A stretch of DNA of 64,000 nucleotides from Metellina segmentata. Taxonomy: Eukaryota; Arthropoda; Arachnida; Araneae; Tetragnathidae. Numbering within the stretch: the first letter of the stretch is position 1; each line of letters begins with the position of its first letter. The stretch covers positions 17,916,458 through 17,980,457 of the forward strand of contig OX375875.1 of NCBI GenBank assembly GCA_947359465.1, written 5' to 3'. A model generated the notes under the pieces. The model worked only from the letters and a program-made list of their open reading frames with translations. It searched no databases and was not told the origin of the DNA. Below, piece after piece: positions 9,633-21,667 of this stretch. The translations under genes were made by a program, and so were the position numbers.

Positions 9633-10729
9633 TCATTTGATGTTCTAATGTCCAAGGATGCTCTGGATGGGCAATGAAAGAGACATAGATGTTACCACTC
9701 CACAAAACACAAAATTTTGAACTGTGAAAAATATCTTTATACAAAGTAGCAGGTCCTTACGATTAAGTTCATTTCACTTCCCCTATTTTTAGCAACGTGC
9801 TCTTCTTAGTAATAACTCCGCTGTATTCTCATTGGCTAAGGAAATGTATCACCTAAATCTATATAAATGTTTATTTGAGACCAAACAGGCCATTCTATTT
9901 ATATATTTTCAAACTTTTCTCTATTTATGCGTGAGAAAAGCTGCCCACAGAAAAAAAAAACTCAATGTCTGTGAAACAGCACAAAATATAGAACAAAAAT
10001 AAACTTTTTTTTACGTGGATCAAAATGACCTTCGATCGCATTTTGAACGAACAGACTCAATTCAATTCATTCGTTCTTGCAACTGAGCTATAAATTTCTA
10101 TAAGAACACCGGATTGTGTTCTGCGATTGCAAAAGTTCATCCGCCTTCATCGTGTTTCGCGTGCCATTGTATAATTCTTGTGCAATTATACCCACGCATT
10201 CTCAGAAATTTCATTTAAAACGTGGAAAAGCGTACTTTTCTGCAAAAAAAAAGCGATCCTATTTGTTCGCGCCCCATTATTTCCTCGTTGTCTTGTCTTG
10301 AGCGCAAGAAGTCATGTTCCGTGAATTCCCAACATTACGCCTTCAGTGATGATCTTTTTACACTATTAAATCGGATGACTTGGCGTTTGTCCCGATACCG
10401 ATCCACGGATACGCATTTTGATGACGGGGCATTCTCCACTAATTTAAGACGCAGCAGACAGTGGATCACTGACAAACAGCGATTTATTAACAGCGCAAAT
10501 TGTGCTGCTTAACAATGAGCTGTTTCGAAACGGACCGTTCCACCTTGGAATTGGATGGGAAACTAAGAGCGGGCGTATGTGCGGCGTGTTGCAAAGATGC
10601 TGTGACCAGTGTTGAGATTTTATTTTGTCCTCTGGACGTCACAAGTTATTAGAGTAGTGTGGTATTGTGTTATCCCATAGGCAAACTTGATTACTAAACA
10701 CCATTGCAAAGACTGAATTTCCTTGGAAT
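9633..10729. other. Unassigned stretch with weak open frames
   Basis: The open frames at 10116-10512 (+) carry no recognisable domain. Nothing else is supported. Confidence 0.4.
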
Positions 10730-11540
10730 AGAATAATTTGGAAAGCTTCTATTGGTCCTTTAATTAGAAAAGAATTCTTTGGAAAGATACCATTGGTCCT
10801 TTTCTATGAAAGGATTCTATTGATTCTTTAAAAAGAAAAGAATCCTTTGGAAAGATTCTATTATTTCTTTTATAAAAGAATCCTTTGGAAATATACCATT
10901 GATCTTTTCCTCAGAAAATAATCCTTTGGAAGGGTTCTATGGATCATTTAATTAGAAAAGAATCCCCTAGAAAGATTCTATTAGTTTTTTTAAGAATCCT
11001 TTTTAAAGATATCATTCGTCTCCCTTTCTTAGAATAGAATACTTTGTTAGAAAGATTTTGATGATTCTTTAATTAGATGAGTATCCTTAGGAAAGATTCT
11101 GTTCGTACTTTCCTAGTAAAGGTTCTGTTTGTTCTTCCCTTTGGAAAGAATCCTTCGGAAAGATTCTATAAGTTCTTTTAAAAAATTGTTGGAAAGATAT
11201 CATTGGTTCTTTCCATAGAATAGAATCCTTAGGAAGATTCTGCTAGTTCTTTAATTTGAAAAGTATCATCTGTAAACATTCTTTTCACACTTTCCTAGGA
11301 AATAATCCGAAGGTAGGTATTGAATTAATGTCGTACTGGAGCAACACAATGGGCTATTGATGACGGTCCGGGATCAACACCAAAGGAAAAGATCCGAAGA
11401 AAACATCTCGTAATTTTGAACCACGAAAGAATCCATAGCAAAGGTTCTGTTTATATTTCCTTTAGGAAAGAAGACTCTGGAAAGATTCTGCTTATCCCTT
11501 TAATTAGAAAGGTATCCTTTGGAACCATTATGTTGGTCAA
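10730..11540. repeat. Degenerate AAGAATCCTTTGGAAAGATTC repeat field
   Basis: Variants of AGAATCCTTTGGAAAGATTC followed by TATTGGTTCTTT recur irregularly every ~40-65 bp across about 0.8 kb. AGAATCCTT and AAGATTCT are near-complements, so single strands could fold. A SINE has entered at 11311. Confidence 0.8.
11311..11424 (-). repeat. SINE, 5'-truncated, inside the repeat field
   Basis: AGGTAGGTATTGAATTAATG...AATTTTGAACCACG, ending abruptly in AAAGAATCC of the surrounding repeat. Confidence 0.8.
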
Positions 11541-11697
11541 GGTCAAAACTGTTTAGAAGATATAAATATTGACAAAGTAGCTGTTCAAAAATAACTTTGT
11601 GCCAACAAAAGATAACATACAAAATCTCATTCAGTCATCTGCCATCTACTTTGAAGCTTGACCAAAAATGCCTCTCATTCTTCTATTACGACACACT

Positions 11698-11770
11698 TTG
11701 CAACACTAAAACACACTTACTAACACTAAACACACTTAAACTAACACTAAAACACACTTAAACTACAATA
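11698..11770. repeat. Short tandem repeat ACTAAAACACACTTA
   Basis: About three imperfect ~22-bp units with core AACACTAAAACACACTTAAAC. Confidence 0.7.
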
Positions 11771-12917
11771 ATTCGCTAACTTCGACTCACACTAAAACCT
11801 TTAAGTGCAGGACACGTGTCAAAGAGTAGTGTGGCAGGCCTCTTCGGCGGAGTATTCTGGGTGATTCTAAATCAACAAGAGCTTTTCCACTACCCAGGCT
11901 TCAAAATTAAACATTGGAGAAACCATATCAATATTTACTTCATCTGATTCACAATAGTAAACGGCACTAGTACGAGTGTTACTGTCACAAAACGAATTTA
12001 TTTCGAGATCACAGCTTGACTGCCGTAGAGGTACGGTTAAGTGTTTAAGGTTAAAAACCCCAATTCCATACTATAAGAAGAAAAAATATCCAATCTCCTC
12101 CATCATCTCATAAAACGCGATTATCAGGTTTTGACACGCTGTCTCACTATAACATTCGATATGTTTTTTAATACAAAACTCGTTCGTGGATTGTAAGAGA
12201 GTTTTATGCCTGCTTTCACAGACTGATATTGAATCATCTTCCCCCTCGATATCAAATACCGTGGAATAAAAGCGCTGTATAAAATGATAAATTACAGAAA
12301 CTGTGCAATGCAGTACGTTCTGGCTTTCCTTATTGGAGACTGTAACGATCTCCCAACAGTTGATTGCGAATACAGAATGTTATAAGAACAGTTGTTCTTG
12401 TGTTCTGGTTGCTATTGTTCTAGTGGACGAATATCGATGTATGACAGTGCATGTGTTCTGATACGATCAAGAATACTAAATGTTGGGTACTGTTCTGGAA
12501 AAGAACAGGAATAAGTCAGATTCGCTGTACACTCGTAAGGAGTCGGACGTGTTTTTTTTTTTTTTTTTGCACCGACGCTGCGGCGTGTAGATTTGAAATT
12601 TTATATTATAATAAAAAAAAATGTCCAAATTAGATGTGCAGTGTCCCTCTGTTCTTGGCCACTACTGTACACACTGTCTATCAAATTAAGACATCGCTCG
12701 ATCCCACTGACAGGGACTTAGATTTCTGTCAGGTACACTCCTACCTGGGTGCATTTCTCTCTTCTTTATCAGTAAAAAATCCACTGTGTGTTTCAATTAC
12801 TTGATATTGCATGTCTTGTGTCGCTTAGAATGCTCAAATAAGGCTATAACACACACTACACACACAAAACGAAATTGAGGCAGTTGGTAGAGTCACGGGT
12901 TACCTGGTAGTTGGTGG
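11771..12917. other. Unassigned stretch
   Basis: No gene is recognised. About 12330-12540 has some LTR-like flavour (TGTAACGATC..., repeated GTTCTTGTGTTCTGG motifs), but no partner LTR, primer site or pol remnant is visible. Confidence 0.35.
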
Positions 12918-13202
12918 TTGAATTCACGTCACAATAGAGCAAACAGCGGGCTCTTTTAGACGGTCAATCCCGAAGGGAAAGATCCGAGGATAACACCTCG
13001 TGATTTTGAAAAACAGATAGATGACAAGGTCAACACCTGGGCTGGCATCATTCTCTCCCAACTGCCACCCATGCCAATTTGAGGACATTTGAGACCACTG
13101 CAGACTAAACTTCCATCAGCCACCACATACACGAAGGTTTTTGGTTCGATCAAGTTTCGAACTCGTAACCGGGTCCGCGCTCATCCAACCGGGCTACCCA
13201 CC
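12918..13202 (-). mobile_element. SINE A, full length, decayed
   Basis: TGAATTCACGTCACAATAGAG...TTTCGAACTCGTAACC...CATCCAACCGGGCTACC. The head is present with an insertion-like disruption between the B and A boxes. Confidence 0.75.
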
Positions 13203-13456
13203 TCATTCAAATGCGTTATCACCTGTGAGGGGAACAGCACTCCCATCAATAGAAACAGGCAAATACGAAACTTTAACACGGATGGACCGTGTACGCTTTT
13301 GTTTGGCCAACAATCTATGATGTAATCTATTTAGCGGACCTAATCTTTACTTTTGGGATTTGGCAAATCTCTAGTTGACGGTACTACGCAGCCTTGGAAG
13401 TGGCATTATTTTCTTCGCCACAGCAGAAAGAGGCGGTCGCCAAGTTTTCCGCTTCT

Positions 13457-14032
13457 TAAACAGCGTTTACACCGGGGTTGCCAACTTCTCTCCCTTCAAA
13501 AATCGAAACTATTCCGACAGACGACACAAATTTTATCGTCAGGATCTCGTGTCGGTTTGGATAGTTTGCAACTCCAATTTTGTATTCCACCAGGAGTCGG
13601 TAAAGATAGAAGGAATGTAACTATTGGGGGACATTTCTCCGATACGAAATTTTGGGTGGAAATGCTCCCCTATTTCGTCCCTTTCGAAATAGCTTGACAG
13701 TCACCTCTCCCCTCTGCCCTTCGGCACCAAGTGGTCCCTCACGCTGTCCTTTGTTCGCTCAATGTGACATTTTGCCCTCATAGATTGTCTTGACCACATC
13801 TCCCGCCAAACTGTGAATGATATATTCGATTAAAATGGCGTGATGAAGGGTGATCACTCTTCTCTACAAAGGGATGAGAAGAGTGCTCACACCTTGGTGG
13901 TACCGATAAAGTCGACAAAGCGTTTGCACCGGAGTGGGTCGAAAAGGGGTCAGTATAAGTGAATGTAAAACGTCCTCGCCACAAAAGGGAGTGAAAATAT
14001 CTGCAACTCAACCCGGTGTAACCGCGGCTTTA
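13457..14032 (-). mobile_element. TA-flanked MITE (copy 2), 576 bp
   Basis: Termini TAAACAGCGTTTACACCGG on the left and GTAACCGCGGCTTTA on the right are the inverted repeats of the 6291 element, in the opposite orientation. The hairpin arms CACTCTTCTC and GAGAAGAGTG (about 13856-13892) and GATCTCGTGTCGGTTTGG are conserved. There is no array here, so this copy shows the ancestral arrangement. No transposase is present. Confidence 0.75.
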
Positions 14033-15315
14033 CTCGACGGAGTTACCAGAATTAAGAGTGTATCACCCATAAAATCGCCAAGCTCAAGGCCGCACCAACT
14101 GAGATTAACCGATCTCCATTTGATTTCCCACCAGGAGAATCCAAAGAAATCTTTTTCAAACCTTCTCGCAATGCATTAGTAACCTACTGTCAGGTCGTAA
14201 AGATAAAAGTATATAGCTCGTTGTACAGCAAAAAGAGAAGTACTACAATAAATGGATTAACGGTGTATCATGTTGAACACTCTCGTATTATCTCCTGAAA
14301 TCACTTCATTCGTGGAAGTCTATCATAGGAAGCTTGAGTACTAAATCTAACGAACTATCTATTTTAAATAAGTATATATCAAGGCCATAAGCTTTCTTTT
14401 TTTTTTTTCTGGGACCCATTTCTCTCAAATCTCGACGTGATAACAAATATTTACACTTGGTAATTTACAGAGAGCATATATAAAACGGCCATCTGAAAAA
14501 GTAGAACTTTCTTTGAATATATTTATTTTTAGTTTATTACATAACCATCAAGACTTTTCGAGGAGATACGCATTCACGTAACTTCACATAAAGAAAGACA
14601 AACAAGTACATAGCTTCATTGTGCTACATATCGATACGTGGAACTACGTGTTGATGAAACGAGAAAAGATGAAATGAGGTTGTGTATAGAATCATATTTT
14701 AAGTCACAAATCCCAGCACTTGAATGGAATCATACAAGGGAAGCACAAGGCGATGATCTGCGAAGTCCCAAGTGATCCCGTTGAAGGCGTAACTGTGCTG
14801 CCAAGGCAGCTGCCTCACTATGGTGTCGACATCGACGGGCATGTTTATTAAGTGCCTGTTTTTAAGCATGTTTATTAAGTGCCTGTTCCCTGTAGCGTCA
14901 GTCACTCGGTGATGGCATCTCGTGATGTGTCTGACAAAATGTGTCGCCAGCGTGCTTGTTGTAAGCCTTGTACTCGGTCCACGGTCACACAAAATGTTAA
15001 GTCGTTGCTGCATCCATGTCCACGAGCTCGTGCTCCAGGACGATATCGAGTGCACGAGAAGTCGATGGTTGCGACTCCATGTCCCAACGAGTCGATTCTG
15101 CTGTCCATCGCGGTGAATTCTCCCGAGCACGCTGCTCACGCCTTCGCTCAGCTGGAATCGAGTCTGGTTTCTTTTGAATCTCCGACGCAGCCTAGGTGCA
15201 GCTCAACTATCTCGATTGCCGTGCTGTTTCTTGAATATATTTGAAATATTTGAATGCATGATTCGCCTTCAACGAAAGTCGATGGAACCAAATACCGCCG
15301 TGAACGATGGAGCTT
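14033..15315. other. Unassigned stretch with a short direct repeat
   Basis: GCATGTTTATTAAGTGCCTG occurs twice in tandem at about 14839-14886. An open frame on - (14699-15139) spans it but matches nothing I recognise. Confidence 0.4.
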
Positions 15316-15402
15316 GAGCACGTAAAATCTGCTAGTATCAAATGTCCTCGCGTTGGCGTGGTGTGGAAGTTTGGATTGGTAAGGTGCCAGTTCAGGTGTA
15401 CG
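15316..15402 (+). repeat. SINE A body fragment
   Basis: CACGTAAAATCTGC...AAATGTCCTCGCGTTGGCG...GGTGCCAGTTCAGGTG. Confidence 0.65.
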
Positions 15403-15542
15403 ATTAGGTAGTTTATTCTGAATAACACATTGAGATTGGTATGTGTGGCCGATATGCATGTAATTGGAAAGACGGTAAAGTTTTTCTATGGAAGCTGAAT
15501 GCTCATGCAGCTGCAAAGGATTCTATTCAGCTTTTCAACAGA

Positions 15543-15597
15543 TTAGTATTGATATTTTTAATTAACGTCACACTGAAGCAATACAACGGGCTATGCA
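15543..15597 (-). mobile_element. SINE A, extremely 5'-truncated, 10-bp TSD
   Basis: Only about 55 bp of tail (TTTTTAATTAACGTCACACTG...GGGCTATGCA) was copied. It is flanked by TTTCAACAGA at 15533-15542 and 15598-15607. Confidence 0.8.
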
Positions 15598-15694
15598 TTT
15601 CAACAGAATCTAATACTCCTGTTCATGTATCTAACACCTTGTGGTATTACAAACGTTAAGAAGCCTTCCATAGCATACCTGCCCAAATACCAGT

Positions 15695-15966
15695 ACCATG
15701 TAGCACTGAAAGGATACAATAGTTTTCACCGACACCAGCTCATAATCCTGTACTACCAGGGGCCATTATAGTCCATTTAGAAGACTAGTGGATTAGCAAC
15801 CTGAGGATTTCGAGTTCGAAACTTGATCCAACCATGTAGCACTGAAAGGATACAATAGTTTTCACCGACACCAGCTCATAATCCTGTACTACCAGGGGCC
15901 ACTATAGTCCATTTGGAAGACTAGTGGATTAGCAACCTGAGGATTTTGAGTTCGAAACTTGATCCA
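15695..15966. repeat. 136-bp tandem duplication including a SINE head
   Basis: Units 15695-15830 and 15831-15966 differ at about three positions. Each carries unrelated flank (ACCATGTAGCACTGAAAGG) plus the family A head (GGGGCC...GAGTTCGAAACTTGATCC). Confidence 0.9.
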
Positions 15967-16262
15967 ACCGAAGACCACCATGTACGAGGGGCACGATAAA
16001 ATGTCGGGACCTGTAGTATCCTCACTGTGGGCCGGTGTGGAAGTTTGGAGAGTAGCATATCAGCTTAGGTGTTGACCTCGTCATCAGACCGTCATTCTAA
16101 ATTACGAGGTGTTGTACTCCAATTTTCCCCTTCGAGATTATTTCCTTACTATAGCCTCACGTTGGCGTTGTATGGATACTCAGGTGTGACCTTTCCCTCG
16201 GGATTTGATCCCAGACCATCGCCAATAGTACTTTGTATTGTTCCAGTGCGATGTTAATGCAA
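15895..16262 (+). mobile_element. SINE A, full length
   Basis: The head in the second duplication unit continues into a complete body with a partly repeated segment, and a tail TTCCAGTGCGATGTTAATGC. Confidence 0.7.
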
Positions 16263-16314
16263 CTTCCTTTCAAATGATGGCACTTATATCTGCTCTGCTT
16301 TTATGGTACAGGTA

Positions 16315-16492
16315 TAGGTATTTAATTAACGTCGTACTGGAGCAACACAGCGGGCTATTGACGACGGTCCGGCATGAACACCAGAAGGGATAGATCTTAG
16401 GACAACACCACGTAATTTTGAACCATGGTCAAATGACGAGGTCGTTAACTTGGCATCCCACTCTTCCAACTTTCACACCACGCCAACGTGAG
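16315..16492 (-). repeat. SINE A, 5'-truncated
   Basis: AGGTATTTAATTAACGTCG...CACCACGCCAACGTGAG. Confidence 0.8.
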
Positions 16493-17256
16493 CTTTGTTT
16501 TGATGAAACACATCTATTTACCGAATGAGTTTCACCGAGAAAAGATGCAAAATCAAGATCCTAGTCCCAGCAATTGCGTGAGACATTGATGATAGAAACG
16601 AGGTACTCGAAAGTGTTTTTGTCGCTTACTTTTGACCATAAACCCAGAAAGTTTCACTGAAATTCTACGCGTTTCTTGCATCATGACGTGTTTATTTCAT
16701 TTGTCCCTTGTGTTTTTCCGGGTCAGTTGGCAATTGACTTCCCTCCCTAACACCAAGTCCGGCTCGGTTACAGTGAAGAAATCCCTGCCTCCACCCTTGT
16801 GCCACTTTTCTAGCACCAACCTACGTTATTCCGATTCCAATGAAATGACCCCAAAAACGGCCACAAGCTGTTTTGCCTCTCATAACGACGCCTCTTCGCA
16901 CAGGTGGTATTGCACCAAACACACATTCTCACCAGTCCCCCTTCAACAGAAAGGTCAGACTTTCAGTCCAGTGAGTCAGACACCTGTTTGAGGACTGCGG
17001 ACAGTCCACCTACGACCCGGCGCTTCATTTGGGACAAGACATGGGAAAACCTCTCTTCACTTCACGAGTGGCTTTCTTTGGGCTGAAAAGGTCGTCTGCG
17101 TGTGGGAGGCGATGTTTATGGGAATGGGGTGTTGGGTAATGGGGAAATGTTTTAGCAGTGTTTTGGAATGGAAAAACACCTCAGAGATACGATGAAGGTT
17201 TTCATTTCAAACTTCGTCAAAGATCTGGAACGCGTTGTTTCACCTTTAAAAGAAAC
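16493..17256. other. Unassigned stretch
   Basis: An open frame at 16632-16991 (+) shows no domain. No repeat is evident. Confidence 0.4.
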
Positions 17257-17563
17257 TGACTGCGGTAGTCCAGTTGGAGGAAGAACGGATTAGCAGCCAG
17301 ACTGTTGCGAGTTCGAACCGAACCAAAGATCATCATGAACAAAGGAGGGCTGGTGCACGTTAAATCTGACATTGCCTCAAATGTTCTTCGTTGGTGTGGA
17401 AATTTGGAGAGTGGGGTACCAGCTCAGTTGTTACCTTGTTATCTGGCCGAGGTTCAAAATGACACGGTGTTGTCCTCGGATTTTTTCCCTTCGGCATAGA
17501 TCGAGGCCCGTCGCCAATATCCCGTTGTGTTGCTCCAGTGCGACGTTGATTGAAATACCTACT
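17257..17563 (+). mobile_element. SINE A, full length
   Basis: A box TAGTCCAGTTGG, B box GCGAGTTCGAACCG, complete body, tail GCGACGTTGATTGAAATACC. Confidence 0.85.
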
Positions 17564-17620
17564 TTGTTTGCAGCGCTCAAGACCCCAATGAACGCAAGTC
17601 CCTGATCTCATATAGTGTAA

Positions 17621-17956
17621 GCCGACCAACCGGTCTGGTGGTTAAGGAGTTAGCCTCCAAATCGGGAGGTTACTGGTTCGAATCCAGGTCAGTGTATGAA
17701 CGTTTGTAAGCGTAGAGGCTGCTCTGGTGCACCTTAAATATGCCGTGGCCGAAAGACCCCACGTCAGGTTGGTGTGGATTTTTGGAGAGTGAAATGCCAG
17801 CTCAGGTGTTGCCTCGTCATCTGACCGTGGTTCAAAATGACGTGGTGTTGTCCTCGTATCTTTCCCTTAAGGGATTGATCCCGGACCGTCGTCAATAGCC
17901 CGTTGTGTTGCTCTAGTACGACGTTAACTTATAATTACCAAAAACTACCATCACCG
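17621..17956 (+). mobile_element. SINE B, full length, 12-bp TSD
   Basis: Head GCCGACCAACCGGTCTGGTG with B box GGTTCGAATCC, full body and TTACC-type tail. CATATAGTGTAA (17609-17620) pairs with CATAAAGTGTAA (17957-17968), one mismatch. Confidence 0.88.
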
Positions 17957-18545
17957 CATAAAGTGTAAATACTATTTGTTCAACGTAAATAAGCGTTAGT
18001 TATTTGTAATTTAGTCTGTGTCGTCGTGTTCATTGGCACACCATTCTGCTCACTACGTTACTCCAACGACACCATTTACGATGGAGATGGAATTCGCGTC
18101 CTTCTCGGATTGAGTCATCAGAGCGGCGAAAGCAGTAAAATCTCGTGAGCGCTTCCTTCAGGAATTCTCATCACGTGCGACTTCAGATCGAAGAACAAAG
18201 GAGCCCCTCTCCCCACTTGTTCTTCGCAGATAATCGGGCCATTATTTGAACTTCACAATGGGCGGAAAGGCTTACCGATGTCGGATGGGTAATTGATTCG
18301 GAGAATATGGCAACGGTGGAAAAAGGACACTGGAGACGGAAGAGAAGGAGCGACGTGCTCCAATGGCGTATCAAAGGGGGTAGGCTGATGAGTTTCAACC
18401 ACCCCCAAAGAAACAGGAAAACAAGAACACATTCGTAGCGCTAATTTCAAAGTAGCTATATGTAAAACAAAGCCAGACTCCAATTTGCTAAAAAAATTTT
18501 ATTCATGTTCTTTTTATGAATGAATCTCTTTATGTAGGTAGGATA
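17957..18545. other. Unassigned spacer
   Basis: No feature recognised. Confidence 0.4.
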
Positions 18546-18838
18546 GGAAGATTCCTGGTTCGAATCCGGGTCCGGGCATCGATGTTTGTAAACGTATGGT
18601 GTAGAGGCGGCTGGTACACCTTAAATCTGCCATGGCAGAAAGTCCTCACGTTGTGTTGTTGTGGAAGTTTGTTGAGTGGGGTGCCAGCTCAGGTGTTGCT
18701 TCGTCATCTGACCGTAGTTCAAAATTACGAGGTGCTGTCCTCGGATCTTTCCCTTAAGGGACTGATCCCGGACCGTCGTCAATAGTCCTAATTGTGTTGC
18801 TCTAGTGCGGCGTGAACTAAAATTAACAAATTACCTCT
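18546..18838 (+). mobile_element. SINE B lacking the first part of its head
   Basis: Starts at GAAGATTCCTGGTTCGAATC, so the B box is present and the A box is lost. It lies between two GTAGGTAGG runs, apparently inserted in the simple tail of the inverted A copy that follows. Confidence 0.8.
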
Positions 18839-19075
18839 AGGTAGGTAGGTATAAAATTCACATCTCACTTGATCAACACAACGGGCTATTGGCGACATTC
18901 CGTAAAGATAACGAGTACAACAGCGCGTCAATTTGAACCATGGTCAGATGACGAGGTTACACATCCCGACAGTTTTAACGTACACCTCCCCACTATGTAC
19001 ACGGCGGTCTTTGGTTGTGAACTCGCATCCCTCCCGCTGATACTCCGTTCTTCTTCCAACCGGGCTACCGCTGCC
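18839..19075 (-). mobile_element. SINE A, full length with internal deletion
   Basis: Tail GTAGGTAGGTATAAAATTCAC, body lacking part of its centre, head CTTCCAACCGGGCTACCGCT. Confidence 0.75.
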
Positions 19076-19080
19076 TTCAA

Positions 19081-19155
19081 CGGTCGGGATCAAACCGGAA
19101 GGGAAAGAACCAAGGAAACCACATAATTTTGAACCACGGTGAGATGACGAAGCAA
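19081..19155 (-). repeat. SINE body fragment
   Basis: GGTCGGGATCAAACCGGAAGG...TTTTGAACCACGGTGAGATG. Confidence 0.6.
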
Positions 19156-19744
19156 ATATTTTCCATGAGTCTCATTTGGAATAGCTGATTTGAGGGCTCT
19201 GACATCGTGAAAAATTCCTTTGTGCTTGACCTTTAGGAAGGGTAAATTGCAGGGCAGGTGCCTATTCTGATTGGCTATTGTATGGCGACAACTGCTGTTC
19301 TTTCGTCGTGTGCTTTACTACGACTTGAGAAGAACAGTTGAATTAGAACGTCCTCTGAAGGTGTTCGTCCAAATGATCTCTGAATGGTTTTCGACTTTTA
19401 CCGTTAGCTTTATTTTTGTACTGCGGGCAGAACACGTTATAGACGACGTTAGAGAGGCAGAGGAGAGGGTCACCTTGCTGAACTGTGATGATACATAATT
19501 GTATGCATGCATTGGTGTAATGATGTAATGTGATGACGTAAATACTGTTTGTTCTTGGATTAATAAGAACTTAAATATCTTAACTATTGGATGTCTCCTC
19601 ATTGTATACTATTCGTACTGTTTACACGCTACAGTTTTGGGGCGGCGACTCCACAGGGCCTGTTAAATTTATCCGGAGTGTCGTATCTGGTCTGATAATA
19701 TTTTACCTCGTTATAATTTTCGGGCTGTGTCTTGTTGGCTGGCT
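19156..19744. other. Unassigned; possible LTR/primer-site remnant near 19500-19660
   Basis: About 19505-19633 resembles an LTR 3' half (TTAATAAGAAC..., ending GCTACA). It is followed by TTTTGGGGCGGCGACTCC, which has the look of a primer-binding region. No second LTR or pol was seen, so this is weak. Confidence 0.25.
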
Positions 19745-19874
19745 GTCATCTGACCGTGGATCAAAATTACGAGGTGTTGTCCTCGGTTCTTTCCCTTTCG
19801 GGGTAGATCCAGGATCATCGACAATAGCCCGTTGTGTTGCGCTAGTGCGATGCTAAATAAATACCCGCCTACCT
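19745..19874 (+). repeat. SINE body and tail
   Basis: TGTCATCTGACCGTGGATC...GCGATGCTAAATAAATACC. Confidence 0.75.
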
Positions 19875-20080
19875 TGTCGGCTGGGCAGGAAAATATTTTT
19901 GAAGGGCCGCATCTGAATTGCGGACGGTTAAAATCCGTAGGACCGTATCTGGTCTACGGAACTGATCAGAACATTTGGAGGGTTCGTAATTGGTCTCTAA
20001 ACCTGAGATCAATCTATTCGCTACATTCGGTTTTTGTTTTATGCGCGCGGTCATTAGTTTATGTGTACAGATTTTGTGGA

Positions 20081-20284
20081 TTAACCCTCCAATAGGTTTA
20101 GAGAATCAGACCTGAACCATTTTACTAGTGACGAGATATGTCGTCGAGATCCTGCCGATTTTCTTATGGCGACGAGTTCAAGATCTGGTCAAGTTTTTCT
20201 AATGACGAGATATCTCGTCCATCATGATCTAGTTAGCTTTGTTAATGACGAAGCCGCTAGTCGAGACAACCACCAGAAGGTTAA
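20081..20284. mobile_element. TTAA-flanked palindrome-rich MITE, 204 bp
   Basis: TTAACCCTCC at the left and CACCAGAAGGTTAA at the right are piggyBac-like ends. Inside, about four ~43-bp units each carry a form of the perfect palindrome GACGAGATATCTCGTC (best at about 20204) separated by CATCAAGATCTGGTCAGTTT-like spacers. Related, more decayed copies lie at 25095-25292, 34331-34457 and 45137-45358. Confidence 0.6.
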
Positions 20285-20457
20285 AATTTGTGAATGTATT
20301 TCAGTCAACAAGTCTTAACTAATACAAAGAAGGGGCTTTTGGAGGACTATAAACTTTTGCACTAGTACTGTATGCATAGACACGACAACAACAACAATAC
20401 AAAGAGGTAGTTGAATTAATGTTGATGAACTCTCCCTATTAGTATAAAGGTAAGATA

Positions 20458-20792
20458 AGGTAATTTTAATTAACGTCGTACTAGAGCAACACAACGGGCT
20501 GTTGACGACGGTCCGGGATCAATCCCCCAAGGAAAAGATCAGAGGACAACACTACGTCATTTTGAATCAAGGTCAGATGACCTAAGATGACCTCAGCAAC
20601 ACCTAAGCTGGGGAATCCCACTCTCCATACTTCCACACCAACCCAACGTGAGGACTTTCGACTTTTGAGATTTAAGGTGCACCAGCCACTTCTACACCAA
20701 ACGCTTACAAACAACTATGCACTGACCCGGATTCGAATCAGGAACCTCCGGATCTAGAGTCTAACACCTTAACCCCCAGACCGGTTGGTCGG
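20458..20792 (-). mobile_element. SINE B, full length
   Basis: GGTAATTTTAATTAACGTCG...GAATCAGGAACC...CAGACCGGTTGGTCGG, from tail to head. Confidence 0.85.
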
Positions 20793-20855
20793 TTATTAGG
20801 ATAAAGGAGAAATTATTCACGAAATTTATTTTCCGCGAGAAACAGATATAATCTA

Positions 20856-21667
20856 CTAGCCACTGCGTGCTAGCCCGGCGTTGCCCGTCCTCGTGGTGTT
20901 CAGTCCAGTCCACCTCGTGGTGTTTATCCAGTGTAAAATTTTCCATAGACTTCAAATCCGTTGAAATTTTTAATCTGTCTTTAATGAGTCCGATTTTACG
21001 AAGAAAGAACTTAACAATCCGAGTCAAAATGTTTTTATTTCTTTGCATTCCTTCGCTAAAATTAAAATCTGTTTTTATTTTTATTTTGACGCGAAGGGCA
21101 GAAAATGCAATCTGTTGATTTTTGGAAAGCGAAAGTGCACATGACGCCACAGTCTCTTGCGAAAAAAAAAATTAAATTAAATTAAACGAATAAAATATCT
21201 ATCTGTTAAAAAATTTCCGCAAATTTCAAATCCGTTAAAATTTGTATTCTACCTTTCACGATCGCTGAGATAGAAAAAAGCACTGAAGAACGCCAGTGAT
21301 AACTTTAGTAATCTTTTGCTTTACTGGAATCCGTTACGCAGGAAATCAAACTGAATGAATCTCGAAACAAACGAAGGTCATTCGAATTTGTTCTGTCCCC
21401 GGAGATGAAAAAACGTAGCACGGTTCCAAAGGCTGACGTTTCAAAGACTGTTTCTTCATCCCTCGGAATGATCGCGGTAGAAATAAGAATGTTGAAAAAA
21501 CTATTAAATTCATTTTAAAATGTTCTAAATAGAATTTTAAAATTCGCCTCGACCCTAAAATTGCAAAACATTCGCACTACCTGTGTGCCAAATCCCATAC
21601 TGTAAGTGATTCGTCAGGACATCGAGGGTAAGAAACAGACAAACACTTCCTTTTATAATAGTACAGA
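20856..21667 (-). mobile_element. Helitron-like repeat, 812 bp
   Basis: On the minus strand it starts TCTGTACTATTATAAAAGG and ends CGGGCTAGC...GTGGCTAG followed by T, so it has TC and CTAG ends as in Helitrons. The subterminal motif CCCGGCGTTGCCCGT (plus strand) recurs at 30741, 46998 and 60777. The interior has two monomers containing TTCAAATCCGTTGAAATTTT. No Rep/helicase is present. The class rests on termini only. Confidence 0.45.

Noticed and set aside
14699..15139. Minus-strand open frame of 146 codons
   Set aside because: It contains a direct duplication (HLINM twice) and no motif I could assign. A faint resemblance to Helitron-associated proteins was too weak to report.
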